Shown here: piece by piece, positions 15,526 through 23,770 of the stretch
How the letters are laid out: every line of letters begins with the position of its first letter
How positions within the stretch are numbered: position 1 is the stretch's first letter
DNA from: Bacillota bacterium
Lineage (GTDB): Bacteria; Bacillota; Clostridia; Oscillospirales; Acutalibacteraceae
Assembly (NCBI GenBank): GCA_030705695.1
Contig: JAUZPX010000012.1
Location: 1-23,770 of the forward strand
DNA: 23,770 nucleotides
Reading direction: 5' to 3'
Translations under genes and position numbers: made by a program
The notes under the pieces: generated by a model
Database searches by the model: none
What the model was told of the DNA's origin: nothing
The model's input: the letters and a program-made list of their open reading frames with translations, nothing else

Positions 15526-15681
15526 TAGTCAATTAACCTGAAAACTGTACCACCTTAACGGACAATTTTTCGCTACGCTGTGTTGTCCTCGTCGGAATCC
15601 GACAGGATTCCATCCTCTTCCGCCTTGCGCATCAAAAAATCGCCTCGCAAATCCTAGTACACTTTTCAGGTTAATTGACTA
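15526..15681. mobile_element. MITE-like 156-bp inverted-repeat element flanked by TA
   Basis: The ends 15526-15549 and 15658-15681 are inverted copies matching at 23 of 24 positions (tagtcaattaacctgaaaa on the left, reversed on the right). The outermost TA pairs can be read as a TA target duplication around a 152-bp element, as made by Tc1/mariner and IS630-type transposases. The interior is GC-richer than its neighbours and holds three further stem-loops: ggacaa/ttgtcc (15560-15565/15583-15588), ggaatcc/ggattcc (15594-15600/15605-15611) and ttgcg/cgcaa (15625-15629/15646-15650). There is no transposase gene. It sits between a terminator and the next operon. Confidence 0.75.
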
Positions 15682-15705
15682 TATTATAAGAAGAAGGAGC
15701 TTTAA

Positions 15706-16881
15706 ATGGACGGTTTGGGCAAAATTATTATAGCCGGAGCTTTTAAGCTGCCTGAAAATGATGCAGGGGCAACCCGTGCAGTACATATGGCACGTTCGAT
15801 GATTGCAAGCGGATATGATGTTTGTTTGCTTGGCATGGGAACAAGCTCACCGCAACACTATGTTGACGGCAAATACGTTTATAACGATATAGAATATGAT
15901 GTTATACTAGATAGTAATCAAAGCGTTTTTAAAAAAATGATTGCCTTTTTCATGTTTCCATATGATATTATAAAAAAAATCAAACAAATCCATTCGAAAA
16001 CACCTGTAAAAGCAATCATAATAGAAGGTCCAAGTGCAAGCCTTTGCCGCCCCCTTATTAAATTTGCAAAAAAAGAAAATATAAAAATAATTATTGATGT
16101 GGTTGAATGGTTTAATATCACTCACTTTAAAGGCGGACTTTTTAGTATGGAGGCAATAAACCATTTATTTGGTTTTTACAAAACATACCATAAAGCCGAG
16201 AACATTATTGCTATCAGCTCACTAATTGAAGATTATTATGAAAAAGCAGGCTGCAAAACACTGTTAATGCCTGTTACATATGATACCTCAAAATATACTG
16301 TTACGCCTAAAAATAATAGTTTTCCTCTCACTTTGGCTTATGCGGGAATGCCTGGAAAAAAAGACTATATCGCAAATGCGATTAAAGGTTATTTGTCTGT
16401 TCCCGAACTTTATGAAAAATTTCGTATTAGACTTATCGGGATTTCATTTGATAATCTAAAACAAATGCTCACGGAAGACGAGTTTAATAAAGCACAAAAA
16501 CATATTCAATGTGACGGTAAGCTACCCGTCGATACAGCAAGAGAAGCTATATCTGCCGCTGATTTCACAGTATTGCTAAGACCGAATGAGCGGTTTGCAA
16601 ACGCAGGGTTTCCAACTAAATTCGTTGAAAGTATTACTTTGGGTACTCCAGTAATATTAAACTTAACTTCTGATTTACACAGATACGTTACAGACAGTGT
16701 AAATTGTATTGTTTCAAAAGATTGCGAACCTGCTTCTTTTGCAGAAGCACTAAAAAAAATAGCTGCATTAAGCAGTGATGATATAAATAAACTTTCAAAA
16801 AATGCACGCAAGTTAGCAGAAAATTCATTTGACTGTTGTAATTTCAGTAATGCACTGAAATGTTTTATTGAAGTTGAATAA
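15706..16881 (+). CDS. Glycosyltransferase, GT4-like (GT-B fold)
   Basis: 391 residues. The N-terminal domain opens with IIIAGAFKLPENDAGATRA, an acceptor-domain start with a GA/RA loop typical of GT-B enzymes. The C-terminal domain has LTLAYAGMPGKKDY, then NAGFPTKFVESITLGTPVI (about residues 300-318), the usual nucleotide-sugar-binding region of family 4 enzymes. It is cytoplasmic, probably membrane-associated, and adds one sugar to the lipid-linked repeat unit; donor unknown. AAGGAG lies 6 nt before the ATG. It is the first gene after the MITE-like element; no convincing promoter was found between that element and the start, so transcription may come from inside the element or from read-through. 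Confidence 0.85.
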   Translation: MDGLGKIIIAGAFKLPENDAGATRAVHMARSMIASGYDVCLLGMGTSSPQHYVDGKYVYNDIEYDVILDSNQSVFKKMIAFFMFPYDIIKKIKQIHSKTPVKAIIIEGPSASLCRPLIKFAKKENIKIIIDVVEWFNITHFKGGLFSMEAINHLFGFYKTYHKAENIIAISSLIEDYYEKAGCKTLLMPVTYDTSKYTVTPKNNSFPLTLAYAGMPGKKDYIANAIKGYLSVPELYEKFRIRLIGISFDNLKQMLTEDEFNKAQKHIQCDGKLPVDTAREAISAADFTVLLRPNERFANAGFPTKFVESITLGTPVILNLTSDLHRYVTDSVNCIVSKDCEPASFAEALKKIAALSSDDINKLSKNARKLAENSFDCCNFSNALKCFIEVE

Positions 16882-16914
16882 TAACGATTAATTCAACAGA
16901 ACAGGATGAAAAGT

Positions 16915-18201
16915 ATGAAAGAACCAAAAACGATTGTACATATAAACAAATACGAATTTGTAGAATGTTTGTTACTGACAATCTATGCAATATTCGGTAC
17001 TGACGCCCTGGTATCAAAAAATAATATAAACAGTGCTGCTTACGTAAGTGTTTTTGTAACACTAGTTACAGCAGGATTCTTTTTGATTAATTTTAAGTTT
17101 GTAAGTAAAACGAAACTGCTTATATTTTCCATAATGTGTGTTATAGTTTTAATTTCCGGGCTTAAAAATGAAGATTTAGGGTATGGTTACGTACTTATAT
17201 ACTGCGTATTTTTATTTGCTTTTTTACTTTCTGAAATTGTAAAATTTGAAATTTTTGTAGATATATTCACAAGGATTATTTCTATAATCGCAATAGCTTC
17301 GCTTGTTTTATTTTTCTTTTCATCAATTTTTATTAGAATCACCCCCGGTTTTCTCACCTATACAAATACCTCTGGATACACATTCATTACACTTTGGATT
17401 AGCAACATTAATGAAATTGACCCACAAAGAAACTATGGTGCATTTTGGGAACCAGGTGCTTTTCAGATGTACCTTAACACAGCTTTAATGATTGAACTTT
17501 TTTTCAGACGTAAAAAAATTCGAAAATCCATTGTTATTATACTTGTAGCTGCAATAATAACAACTTATTCAACAACAGGTTATTTAGTTGCCGGACTATT
17601 TCTTTTAATATTCGTTTTTAGCAAATGGAACAAATACTCAGAAAATACCAGAAGAATTGTTATTACATCTACTGTGATAGCAGTTTTAGGAATTTCATCT
17701 GTCTGGGCTCTTTTCGGTAATACAATTACAAACTCTATTACTTCAACAACACCTGTTGTAGGTAAGTTCTTTTACAGTACATCAGATAAGAATGACTCGG
17801 TGCAAAACAGACTTAACTCATCAATAAACGATGTTTACGTTTTATTAGAAAATCCATTAACTGGTGCTGGCAGAACAAATGCTTATATTAGTGCAACAAA
17901 TATCGGAACAGCGTCTAATCTTGAATTTGTTCACAATACAAGTACCTTATTTCTTCAGGGTGCAACTTTTGGAATTATTTTTATGCTGATATTTGTTATT
18001 CAATTATATAAACTGTTTTTTAAATTTATTAATTCAAAAGTTTTGGTTTTTTTCTTGTTTATTTCATATATAATTATGATGTTTACTGAGGACTTTACAG
18101 GATCATTGCTTTTATATGTTTTGTTCTTCTATTCATTTGGTAATGCTAAAGATGAATTTTATTTACCCCAAAAAACGGAGAGTGCAAATGATGTTGCCTA
18201 A
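16915..18201 (+). CDS. O-antigen polymerase/ligase-like membrane protein (Wzy-type)
   Basis: About 428 residues with roughly ten or eleven hydrophobic segments. The loop motif RNYGAFWEPGAFQMYLN (about residues 164-180) is a hallmark of Wzy/WaaL-like proteins, and the later loop holds ENPLTGAGRTNAY and EFVHNTSTLF. Such proteins polymerise or transfer lipid-linked repeat units outside the membrane. With a Wzz-like protein in the same window, polymerase is the better guess. Two starts are possible: ATG 16906, which abuts its AGG, and ATG 16915, which sits 8 nt after AGGA and is preferred. Its stop overlaps the next start by 14 nt. Confidence 0.85.
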   Translation: MKEPKTIVHINKYEFVECLLLTIYAIFGTDALVSKNNINSAAYVSVFVTLVTAGFFLINFKFVSKTKLLIFSIMCVIVLISGLKNEDLGYGYVLIYCVFLFAFLLSEIVKFEIFVDIFTRIISIIAIASLVLFFFSSIFIRITPGFLTYTNTSGYTFITLWISNINEIDPQRNYGAFWEPGAFQMYLNTALMIELFFRRKKIRKSIVIILVAAIITTYSTTGYLVAGLFLLIFVFSKWNKYSENTRRIVITSTVIAVLGISSVWALFGNTITNSITSTTPVVGKFFYSTSDKNDSVQNRLNSSINDVYVLLENPLTGAGRTNAYISATNIGTASNLEFVHNTSTLFLQGATFGIIFMLIFVIQLYKLFFKFINSKVLVFFLFISYIIMMFTEDFTGSLLLYVLFFYSFGNAKDEFYLPQKTESANDVA

Positions 18202-19432
18202 GGTATTAATTGTAAACGGGACAAAAATAGGTGTTCAAAACGGGACAGGCATATCGCTTCAGACAATTTTTTCGGGTTGGCCAAAAGATAAAATATTACA
18301 AATTGTTCCGCTTGCTTATAAGCAAAGCGATAATGAATCTTCTATGGATTATCCTTGCATAATGTTACCTCAAAAATGCTTTCCGTTTGAATATATATTT
18401 CGCAAATTATTTATGCTTATTTATGGTAAAAAAATATGGTCAGAGGCTTTGGGTGATACCGATGACAACGCATCGGCAGAAAAATTTTCATTTAAAACAT
18501 TACTTAAATCCTATATGGATACTTCACCAGTAATTATTAAAAAAAATGTTTACAAAGCGATAGAAGAATATAATCCCGACGTTATTTATACCATGCTTGG
18601 CTCCATAAAAATTGCAAAGATGGTTTATAAAATCGCAAAAAAAACAAATAAAAAAGTTGTATTTCACTTCATGGATGACTGGGTGGAAGATATTTATGCT
18701 CAATCCGCACTTACAAAAATCCCCAGAACAATTTTTTATCGCTTATTTAAAAAATTATTAAAGAGAACAAACTGTAATCTTGCCATAAGCAAAGCAATGG
18801 CAGAAGAATATGAAAAAAGATATAATAAAAAATTTGATTATATAATGAACAGCGTTACTCATTTCGGAGAATGTAAGGAACTTAACAACAATTCTGTTAA
18901 GTTAATTTACATGGGTGGTCTGCACCTAGAAAGGTGGAAACTGCTAAAAGATCTTGCAGAAATTTTAAAGAAATATGACAATATTAAGCTTGAAATATAT
19001 GCTCCTTTAAACGATGCAAAGCAATATTCAAAGTTGATTGAAAACAAAAATGTAAAATTTATGCAACCTGTTGAACACAAAATGGTTAATTCAGTTCTAT
19101 CAAGCTCTGATATTGCAGTATTTTGCGAATCATTTGATAATAACATTGCAAAATATACAAGATTCTCGCTTTCTACCAAAATCCCGGAATATTTTTCTTC
19201 GGGTCTTCCAATTTTATGCTATGCACCTAAATATCTTGCTTCTTCTCAGTATATTGCTGAAAGCGAATGCGGAATATGCGCTGAAAACCTGCAAGAACTG
19301 CAAGATGCTTTGGACAAGCTGATAAGAGACAGGGATATATACAGAAAATTAAGCGAAAATTGCATTAATACGGCAAAAAGTAATCATTTACAAGAAACCA
19401 CACAAAACAAACTTATTTCCGTTTTCTCTTAA
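18188..19432 (+). CDS. Glycosyltransferase, GT4-like (GT-B fold)
   Basis: About 414 residues from ATG 18188, which has GGAG 7 nt upstream and overlaps the polymerase gene by 14 nt. The frame stays open further upstream to 18116, but that part lies inside the polymerase gene and lacks a ribosome site. MLPKVLIVNG begins the N-terminal Rossmann domain; LIYMGGLHLERWKLL and STKIPEYFSSGLPILCYAP mark the C-terminal nucleotide-sugar domain. It lacks a clear EX7E motif. The donor sugar is unknown, and it probably extends the same repeat unit as its neighbours. Confidence 0.82.
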   Translation: MMLPKVLIVNGTKIGVQNGTGISLQTIFSGWPKDKILQIVPLAYKQSDNESSMDYPCIMLPQKCFPFEYIFRKLFMLIYGKKIWSEALGDTDDNASAEKFSFKTLLKSYMDTSPVIIKKNVYKAIEEYNPDVIYTMLGSIKIAKMVYKIAKKTNKKVVFHFMDDWVEDIYAQSALTKIPRTIFYRLFKKLLKRTNCNLAISKAMAEEYEKRYNKKFDYIMNSVTHFGECKELNNNSVKLIYMGGLHLERWKLLKDLAEILKKYDNIKLEIYAPLNDAKQYSKLIENKNVKFMQPVEHKMVNSVLSSSDIAVFCESFDNNIAKYTRFSLSTKIPEYFSSGLPILCYAPKYLASSQYIAESECGICAENLQELQDALDKLIRDRDIYRKLSENCINTAKSNHLQETTQNKLISVFS

Positions 19433-19469
19433 TGATAAATTACATAATTGTAAAGGATGAATTATATAA

Positions 19470-20723
19470 ATGCGCTTACTTTGGAGCGTTAACGCAATGC
19501 CTGCCGAACTTGCGTCTTTATGCGGAATTAAATCTACTACATACAGCGGTGGATGGCTTCAAGCTATGCAAAATGAGCTTGAAAAATCCGACGATATTTC
19601 GCTATACATTGCGATAGAGGGAAAAGTTATAAATCCCATATGGTATAAAGGTAAGAAAAGCATATATGTTATAATTCCTTCTTGCGAAGGATCTCCTTAT
19701 AATTCTGGCTGTGAAGCAGACTGGCAAGGCGTACTTGAAAAAATTAAACCTGATATTATTCACATTCACGGCACTGAATTGCCTCATAGCTTATGTCTTT
19801 TTAATTGTGCTGACGGAAAATACAAGACAATAATATCAATCCAAGGTCTTATAAGCGAAGTATATAAAAATTACTTAAACGGAATCCCAGAAAAAGACCT
19901 TGTGTTAAATACAACCGTTGCGGATCTGCTTAGAAGAAGTACTGTTTCAAATCATTTAAATATGTACGGTACACTTGCAGGATATGAAATACTATTATTG
20001 CAAAAGGCAAAAAATATAACAGGCAGAACTGAATGGGATAAAAATACAGCTTTATCAATTAACCCTAATCTCAATTATTTTTACTGCAATGAAAGTCTCA
20101 GGGACATTTTTTACCAAATTCAATGGGATATAAACAGTTGCAAAAGAAATACTTTGTTTTTCAGCCAATCGGTATATCCGCTTAAAGGGCTTCACATTTT
20201 ACTTGACGCACTTATATACGTTAAAGAGGAAATCCCCGATATAAAAGTATTTGTCGGCGGTGACGACATTGTAAATACGTCATTTAAGCGAAAAACTTTT
20301 TACGGTAAATATTTAAAAAATAAAATAAAACGTCTTGGCCTTACCGAAAACGTAATTTTTACAGGTATATTAAACGAACAGCAATATGCTGAATATTTGC
20401 AATCGGCAAATGCTTTTGTAATGGCTTCATCAATTGAAAACAGTTCAAACTCACTTTGCGAAGCAATGCTTATCGGACTGCCGTGTATTGCTTCTGCAAC
20501 AGGCGGAACGCCTGACCTGATAAGCGACGGAGTTGACGGACTGCTCTACCCCGGTGGCGACAGCAATAAGCTTGGGGAATTGATTTTACAGCTCTTAAGA
20601 GACGATGAACTTACGAATAAACTCTCTGAAAATTCAAAGAACACGGCAGCAATTCGTCATGACAAATCAGCGAATGCAGAACAGCTTAAGAATATATATA
20701 ACACGATAATTCAGCAAAAATAG
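19470..20723 (+). CDS. Glycosyltransferase family 4 (Glycos_transf_1)
   Basis: 417 residues. The N-terminal domain has YSGGWLQAMQNEL and PDIIHIHGTE (a typical IHxHG strand-loop). The C-terminal domain has FFSQSVYPLKGLHILLDAL, VIFTGILNEQQY and the EX7E motif, Glu323 to Glu331 (IENSSNSLCEAMLIGLP), which contacts the donor sugar nucleotide in retaining GT4 enzymes, followed by ASATGGTPDLI. AAAGGATGA lies upstream of the ATG. It adds one sugar to the repeat unit; substrate unknown. The gap to the previous gene is 37 nt and no terminator intervenes. Confidence 0.88.
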   Translation: MRLLWSVNAMPAELASLCGIKSTTYSGGWLQAMQNELEKSDDISLYIAIEGKVINPIWYKGKKSIYVIIPSCEGSPYNSGCEADWQGVLEKIKPDIIHIHGTELPHSLCLFNCADGKYKTIISIQGLISEVYKNYLNGIPEKDLVLNTTVADLLRRSTVSNHLNMYGTLAGYEILLLQKAKNITGRTEWDKNTALSINPNLNYFYCNESLRDIFYQIQWDINSCKRNTLFFSQSVYPLKGLHILLDALIYVKEEIPDIKVFVGGDDIVNTSFKRKTFYGKYLKNKIKRLGLTENVIFTGILNEQQYAEYLQSANAFVMASSIENSSNSLCEAMLIGLPCIASATGGTPDLISDGVDGLLYPGGDSNKLGELILQLLRDDELTNKLSENSKNTAAIRHDKSANAEQLKNIYNTIIQQK

Positions 20724-20752
20724 TTTTATATACATATAAAAAGAGGAGAACT

Positions 20753-21919
20753 TTGCACAAAAAGGCAGTTAAGTTTTTTTACCTAACTGCCAATTTAAGC
20801 ATTAGATTGCCTGATATGAAAAAAATTGTAATGATGATTTCTGACTCCAAAAACGGCGGAGCACAAGTAAATATTTTAGATGATTTTGTCGGGCTTTCAG
20901 CAAATGGCTGTGATATTACGCTAATATGCCCACCCGGCTGGCTTTATGAAAAAGCAATACAGGTAAAATGCGGACATGTTGTTTGCAGTAAGGTTAATCT
21001 TTTTAGTTTTTTTAAGCTTAAAACCATATTAAAACAAACCAAACCCGATGTACTATGTACATATTTGTTTGGAACGGCTCTTTTCGGCGGGATATGCGGT
21101 AAACTTGCAGGAATCAAAAAACTATTTTTTGTTATCAACAATCCTGTTATGTATAAAGGAATGTCATCTGTAAAAAAGCTTTCTTTCCCCCTTCTTGCAA
21201 AATTTTATAATAAAATGTGCAATGCTTTTCTTACAAAATCCGAATATATCGGCGTACAGCTTGCAGAAATTATTGGCGAGAAATATAAAAATAAAATGCT
21301 GATATTTAAAAACGGTATTGATTTTTCAAAATTTGATATCTCTCAAGAAGGCTTTGATTTCAAAACTGAACTTAATCTGCCCGAAAATGCTAAGACAGTT
21401 TTAAGCGTTGGCAGGCTTTCGCCAGAAAAGGGATATGATGTCCTTATTAAAGCAGCAAAGAAATGTATAAATGACGATGATTCTCTCTATTTTTTGATTG
21501 CAGGAGACGGTGAACTGAAAAGCTCTTTGCAGAATCTTATTAACGATAACGGATTAAAAGATCATGTGATTCTCTTGGGATACCGTAGTGATGTTTCAAA
21601 ACTGCTTGCAGCTGCCGATATTTTTGTATTATCTTCATATTTCGAGGGACTGCCGAACTCCGTAATGGAGGCTATGGCAATGGCAAAAGCTGTTGTCTCG
21701 ACAAATGCAGGCGGAGCAGGCGAACTTATTGACAACGGTATTAACGGAATTATTGTAGATACAGGAAATGACGAACAATTATACAAAAATATTTTGATAC
21801 TTTCAAAAAATAAGTCTATGTGTGAAAGTCTTGGAGAAAAAGCACACCAAAAAATGCTTAAAGAATATTCTTCACAAATCGTTCTTGATGAGCTTATGTC
21901 TTATTTTGAAAAATACTAA
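20753..21919 (+). CDS. Glycosyltransferase family 4 (start uncertain, TTG 20753 or ATG 20816)
   Basis: Up to 388 residues. KKIVMMISDSKNGGAQVNIL is the canonical GT-B N-terminus; VLSVGRLSPEKGYDVLIKA and the EX7E pair Glu298/Glu306 (FEGLPNSVMEAMAMAKAVV), then STNAGGAGELI, mark the donor domain. From the ribosome site AGGAG (20744-20748) the first start is TTG at 20753, which adds 21 residues before the canonical beginning. The ATG at 20816 gives a family-like N-terminus but has no visible ribosome site. A hairpin (20764-20791) lies between the two starts. The role is transfer of one sugar to the lipid-linked chain; donor unknown. Confidence 0.85.
   Translation: MHKKAVKFFYLTANLSIRLPDMKKIVMMISDSKNGGAQVNILDDFVGLSANGCDITLICPPGWLYEKAIQVKCGHVVCSKVNLFSFFKLKTILKQTKPDVLCTYLFGTALFGGICGKLAGIKKLFFVINNPVMYKGMSSVKKLSFPLLAKFYNKMCNAFLTKSEYIGVQLAEIIGEKYKNKMLIFKNGIDFSKFDISQEGFDFKTELNLPENAKTVLSVGRLSPEKGYDVLIKAAKKCINDDDSLYFLIAGDGELKSSLQNLINDNGLKDHVILLGYRSDVSKLLAAADIFVLSSYFEGLPNSVMEAMAMAKAVVSTNAGGAGELIDNGINGIIVDTGNDEQLYKNILILSKNKSMCESLGEKAHQKMLKEYSSQIVLDELMSYFEKY
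20764..20791 (+). promoter_or_regulatory. Hairpin between the two possible starts of a GT4 gene
   Basis: ggcagtta pairs with taactgcc around a 12-nt T-rich loop, with two extra pairs after a mismatch. It looks like a terminator stem, but only AATTTAA follows. It could slow transcription or modulate translation from the upstream TTG. Confidence 0.4.
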
Positions 21920-21936
21920 GCGGAGGAGAAATACAG

Positions 21937-22926
21937 GTGCCTCTTATTTCTGTTGTTATTACCGTTTACAACAAAGAGCCTTTTTTGAAAAAGTGCTTGG
22001 ATTCTGTTATTAACCAGACGCTTACAGATATAGAAATTATCTGTGTTGATGACGGTTCAACAGATAACAGCCTTGAAATATTGCATCAATTTTCATCCAA
22101 AGACAAAAGAATAAACGTTATTTCACAAGAAAATAGCGGTCAAAGCGCCGCACGAAACAAAGGCTTGTTTGAGGCAAACGGCGAATATGTAATATTTATC
22201 GATGCCGACGATTATGCTGAACTTAACATGCTTGAAAACATGTACAATGCTGCAAAAGAATTCGGAGCAGATACGGTTATCTGCGGATTTAATCAGTTTA
22301 ACGATAAAGAAATTATCCCTCATACGGGGCTTGACAGCCTACTTGAAAAGACTCCGATATCAAAGCAAGATATAGACGAAATAATTGTCAAAAACCTGTT
22401 CACCTTAAAAGTTGCGGCAGGTGTGCATAATAGAATATTCTTAAGAGAAATGCTTATAAATAACAACATTTTATTTGATACAACTCTTTTATTTATGGAG
22501 GACTACCTTTATAATGTTGATGTTTGCAATGTAAGCAATTGTCAAGTAATACTCCACGACAAGTATTATTACTATCGCACAGCTTCAGACGGTACTGTTT
22601 CCACAGGGATTTCAATACAAAAGCTCAACAGCTTTCTTGACCTTTATACTATTCTAAAAACCAAGATATCTTGTAATATATCAAAAGAATTTGACTTTTG
22701 GGCATTTTTTTGCTTATATATTCTTACATGCAGTTACTTTAGCAATGCAAATAAAAACGATTTTCTTTCGTTTTGCCGCTGCGAAAAAATACGGCAAATC
22801 GTAAAAGGCAAGCATGTATTATCAACTGTTATTGCCAATAAAACAACGTTCAAACAAAAGCTTTCAATGATTTTTTATTATATAGCATTCCGCTGCAATA
22901 AACTGTTCAATTTGAAATTACACTAA
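21937..22926 (+). CDS. Family 2 glycosyltransferase (soluble type)
   Basis: 329 residues, starting at GTG 21937 with GGAGGAG 8 nt upstream. The GT-A domain opens LISVVITVYNKEPFLKKCL; Asp38-Asp39-Gly-Ser (DDGSTDNS) binds the nucleotide and the Asp89-Ala-Asp91-Asp92 stretch (FIDADDYAE) is the metal-binding DxD. An SGQSAARNKGL segment lies between them. The remainder, about 100 to 329, is less conserved and probably determines the acceptor. No membrane helix is evident. It follows the GT4 gene by 17 nt and is part of the same operon. Confidence 0.9.
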   Translation: MPLISVVITVYNKEPFLKKCLDSVINQTLTDIEIICVDDGSTDNSLEILHQFSSKDKRINVISQENSGQSAARNKGLFEANGEYVIFIDADDYAELNMLENMYNAAKEFGADTVICGFNQFNDKEIIPHTGLDSLLEKTPISKQDIDEIIVKNLFTLKVAAGVHNRIFLREMLINNNILFDTTLLFMEDYLYNVDVCNVSNCQVILHDKYYYYRTASDGTVSTGISIQKLNSFLDLYTILKTKISCNISKEFDFWAFFCLYILTCSYFSNANKNDFLSFCRCEKIRQIVKGKHVLSTVIANKTTFKQKLSMIFYYIAFRCNKLFNLKLH

Positions 22927-22954
22927 TAAAATAATGGAGTGAGGCGGCGAAAAT

Positions 22955-23770
22955 ATGGGCTGTATAAATAACGAACAACATTTTATGCTTTTCGCACACA
23001 ACGGAAGTAACAACCATGGTTGTGAAGCATTGTTAAGAACGATTACAGAGCAAATTAAATCCGAGTTTGAGCAAAGCCGCATTTCGCTCTGCTCTTTTCA
23101 TCCTGACGAAGATCAAAATGCCAATGTTTCAAATATTAACAAATATATTAACCATTACGATACTGTTAAGCGACACAGTTTTGACCATATCGCCGCTGCA
23201 ATAAACAGGCGGACCGTAAATAATCCTTACTTTAATTACAGTATAATGCAAAAACATATTATAAAAGAAGCACAAAACAATGACGTCTGCATTTCAATCG
23301 GCGGTGACGTTTATTGCTACAAAAAGCCGTATATTTATTATACTATTGACAGCCATATTAAAAAGGCAGGCAAAAAACTTGTACTGTGGGGTTGCTCGGT
23401 AGAGCGTGACGCATTTGACGAGGATATGAAAAAGGATTTTGAAAGATTCGACCTTATCATGCCCCGTGAGAGCATTACAACAGAGCTTCTAACTGAAAAA
23501 CTCGGCAGCAATAAGATAAAACCTATTACCGACCCTGCATTCCTTATGCAGCCTGAATTTTTGCCTCTTCCTGAAAACTTTGAAAAAGGGAATATGATTG
23601 GAATAAATGTTTCGCCTCTTTCAGCAGGCTATGAAAAGGTTAACGGAATGACTTTGCGCAGTGTTCATGCGCTGATAAACCATATCATTAAAAATACAGG
23701 GCATAATATCGCACTCATCCCCCACGTTGTAAGAGATCCATTAGGCGATATGCAATGTTTAACAGAATTA
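22955..23770 (+). CDS. Polysaccharide pyruvyl transferase family protein (partial, runs off the window)
   Basis: 272 codons are present and the frame is still open at the window end. FAHNGSNNHGCEALLR (about residues 13-28) is the usual N-terminal glycine-rich block, SIGGDVYCYKK (about 114-124) the central one, and MIGINVSPLSAGY and NIALIPHVV the later ones, as in CsaB/WcaK-type enzymes. These add a ketal-linked pyruvate from phosphoenolpyruvate to a sugar of a surface polysaccharide. GAGG lies about 10 nt before the ATG. Being last in the run, it likely decorates the same repeat unit. The family assignment is good; the sugar acceptor is unknown. Confidence 0.85.
   Translation, partial: MGCINNEQHFMLFAHNGSNNHGCEALLRTITEQIKSEFEQSRISLCSFHPDEDQNANVSNINKYINHYDTVKRHSFDHIAAAINRRTVNNPYFNYSIMQKHIIKEAQNNDVCISIGGDVYCYKKPYIYYTIDSHIKKAGKKLVLWGCSVERDAFDEDMKKDFERFDLIMPRESITTELLTEKLGSNKIKPITDPAFLMQPEFLPLPENFEKGNMIGINVSPLSAGYEKVNGMTLRSVHALINHIIKNTGHNIALIPHVVRDPLGDMQCLTEL

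Noticed and set aside
15571..15640. Short minus-strand reading frame inside the MITE-like element (begins MRKAEEDGIL, 19 codons, ends TAG)
   Set aside because: It is too short, has no ribosome site and overlaps the internal hairpins, so it is better explained by the element's structure.
18116..18187. Upstream extension of the second GT4 protein
   Set aside because: It lies inside the polymerase gene, lacks a ribosome site and adds sequence unlike a GT-B N-terminus. ATG 18188 has GGAG at proper distance.

Overview
The window comes from an AT-rich, low-GC Gram-positive-type bacterium. Strong AGGAGG-like ribosome binding sites, TTGACA/TATAAT promoters, short stem plus T-run terminators, a LytTR regulator and a LiaF-like protein all point to a Firmicute, most likely an anaerobic Clostridia lineage. 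The species cannot be fixed from sequence alone. The region is a cell-surface polysaccharide (EPS/capsule-type) biosynthesis locus next to a very large secreted protein.

Left part (1-2100): the tail of an upstream gene, a perfect-stem terminator, a minus-strand flavodoxin-domain protein, then a plus-strand pair. The pair is a stand-alone LytTR DNA-binding protein overlapping a membrane protein with a LiaF-like C-terminal domain, and it looks like a two-gene regulator plus membrane-partner module. A bidirectional terminator separates it from the next genes.

Middle (2105-11274, minus strand): a Wzz-type chain-length/co-polymerase membrane protein without a kinase domain, with its own promoter and an operator-like palindrome, and upstream of it a 2510-residue exported protein. 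That protein consists of a signal peptide, about five DUF11-like domains, seven SdrD-type B domains with calcium-loop-like motifs, and seven ~105-residue C-terminal repeats that alternate between two types. It has no LPXTG signal and no SLH domain.

A 742-bp AT-rich intergenic region (11275-12016) divides the minus-strand genes from the plus-strand polysaccharide genes. It contains a consensus promoter (TTGACA-17-TATAAT) preceded by six 10-bp tandem TGTA repeats in helical phase, plus several palindromes.

Right part (12017-23770, plus strand): a PglC-type initiating sugar-phosphate transferase; a B12-binding radical SAM enzyme coupled to a membrane GT2 glycosyltransferase; a terminator; a 156-bp TA-flanked MITE-like inverted-repeat element; then a tight run of a GT4 glycosyltransferase, an O-antigen-polymerase-like protein, three more GT4-type enzymes, a GT2 enzyme and a polysaccharide pyruvyl transferase cut by the window end. 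Together these suggest a Wzy-type pathway: lipid-linked repeat unit started by the PGT, extended by at least six GTs, pyruvylated, polymerised by the Wzy-like protein and length-controlled by the Wzz-like protein. No flippase or tyrosine kinase is seen in the window; these may lie outside it.
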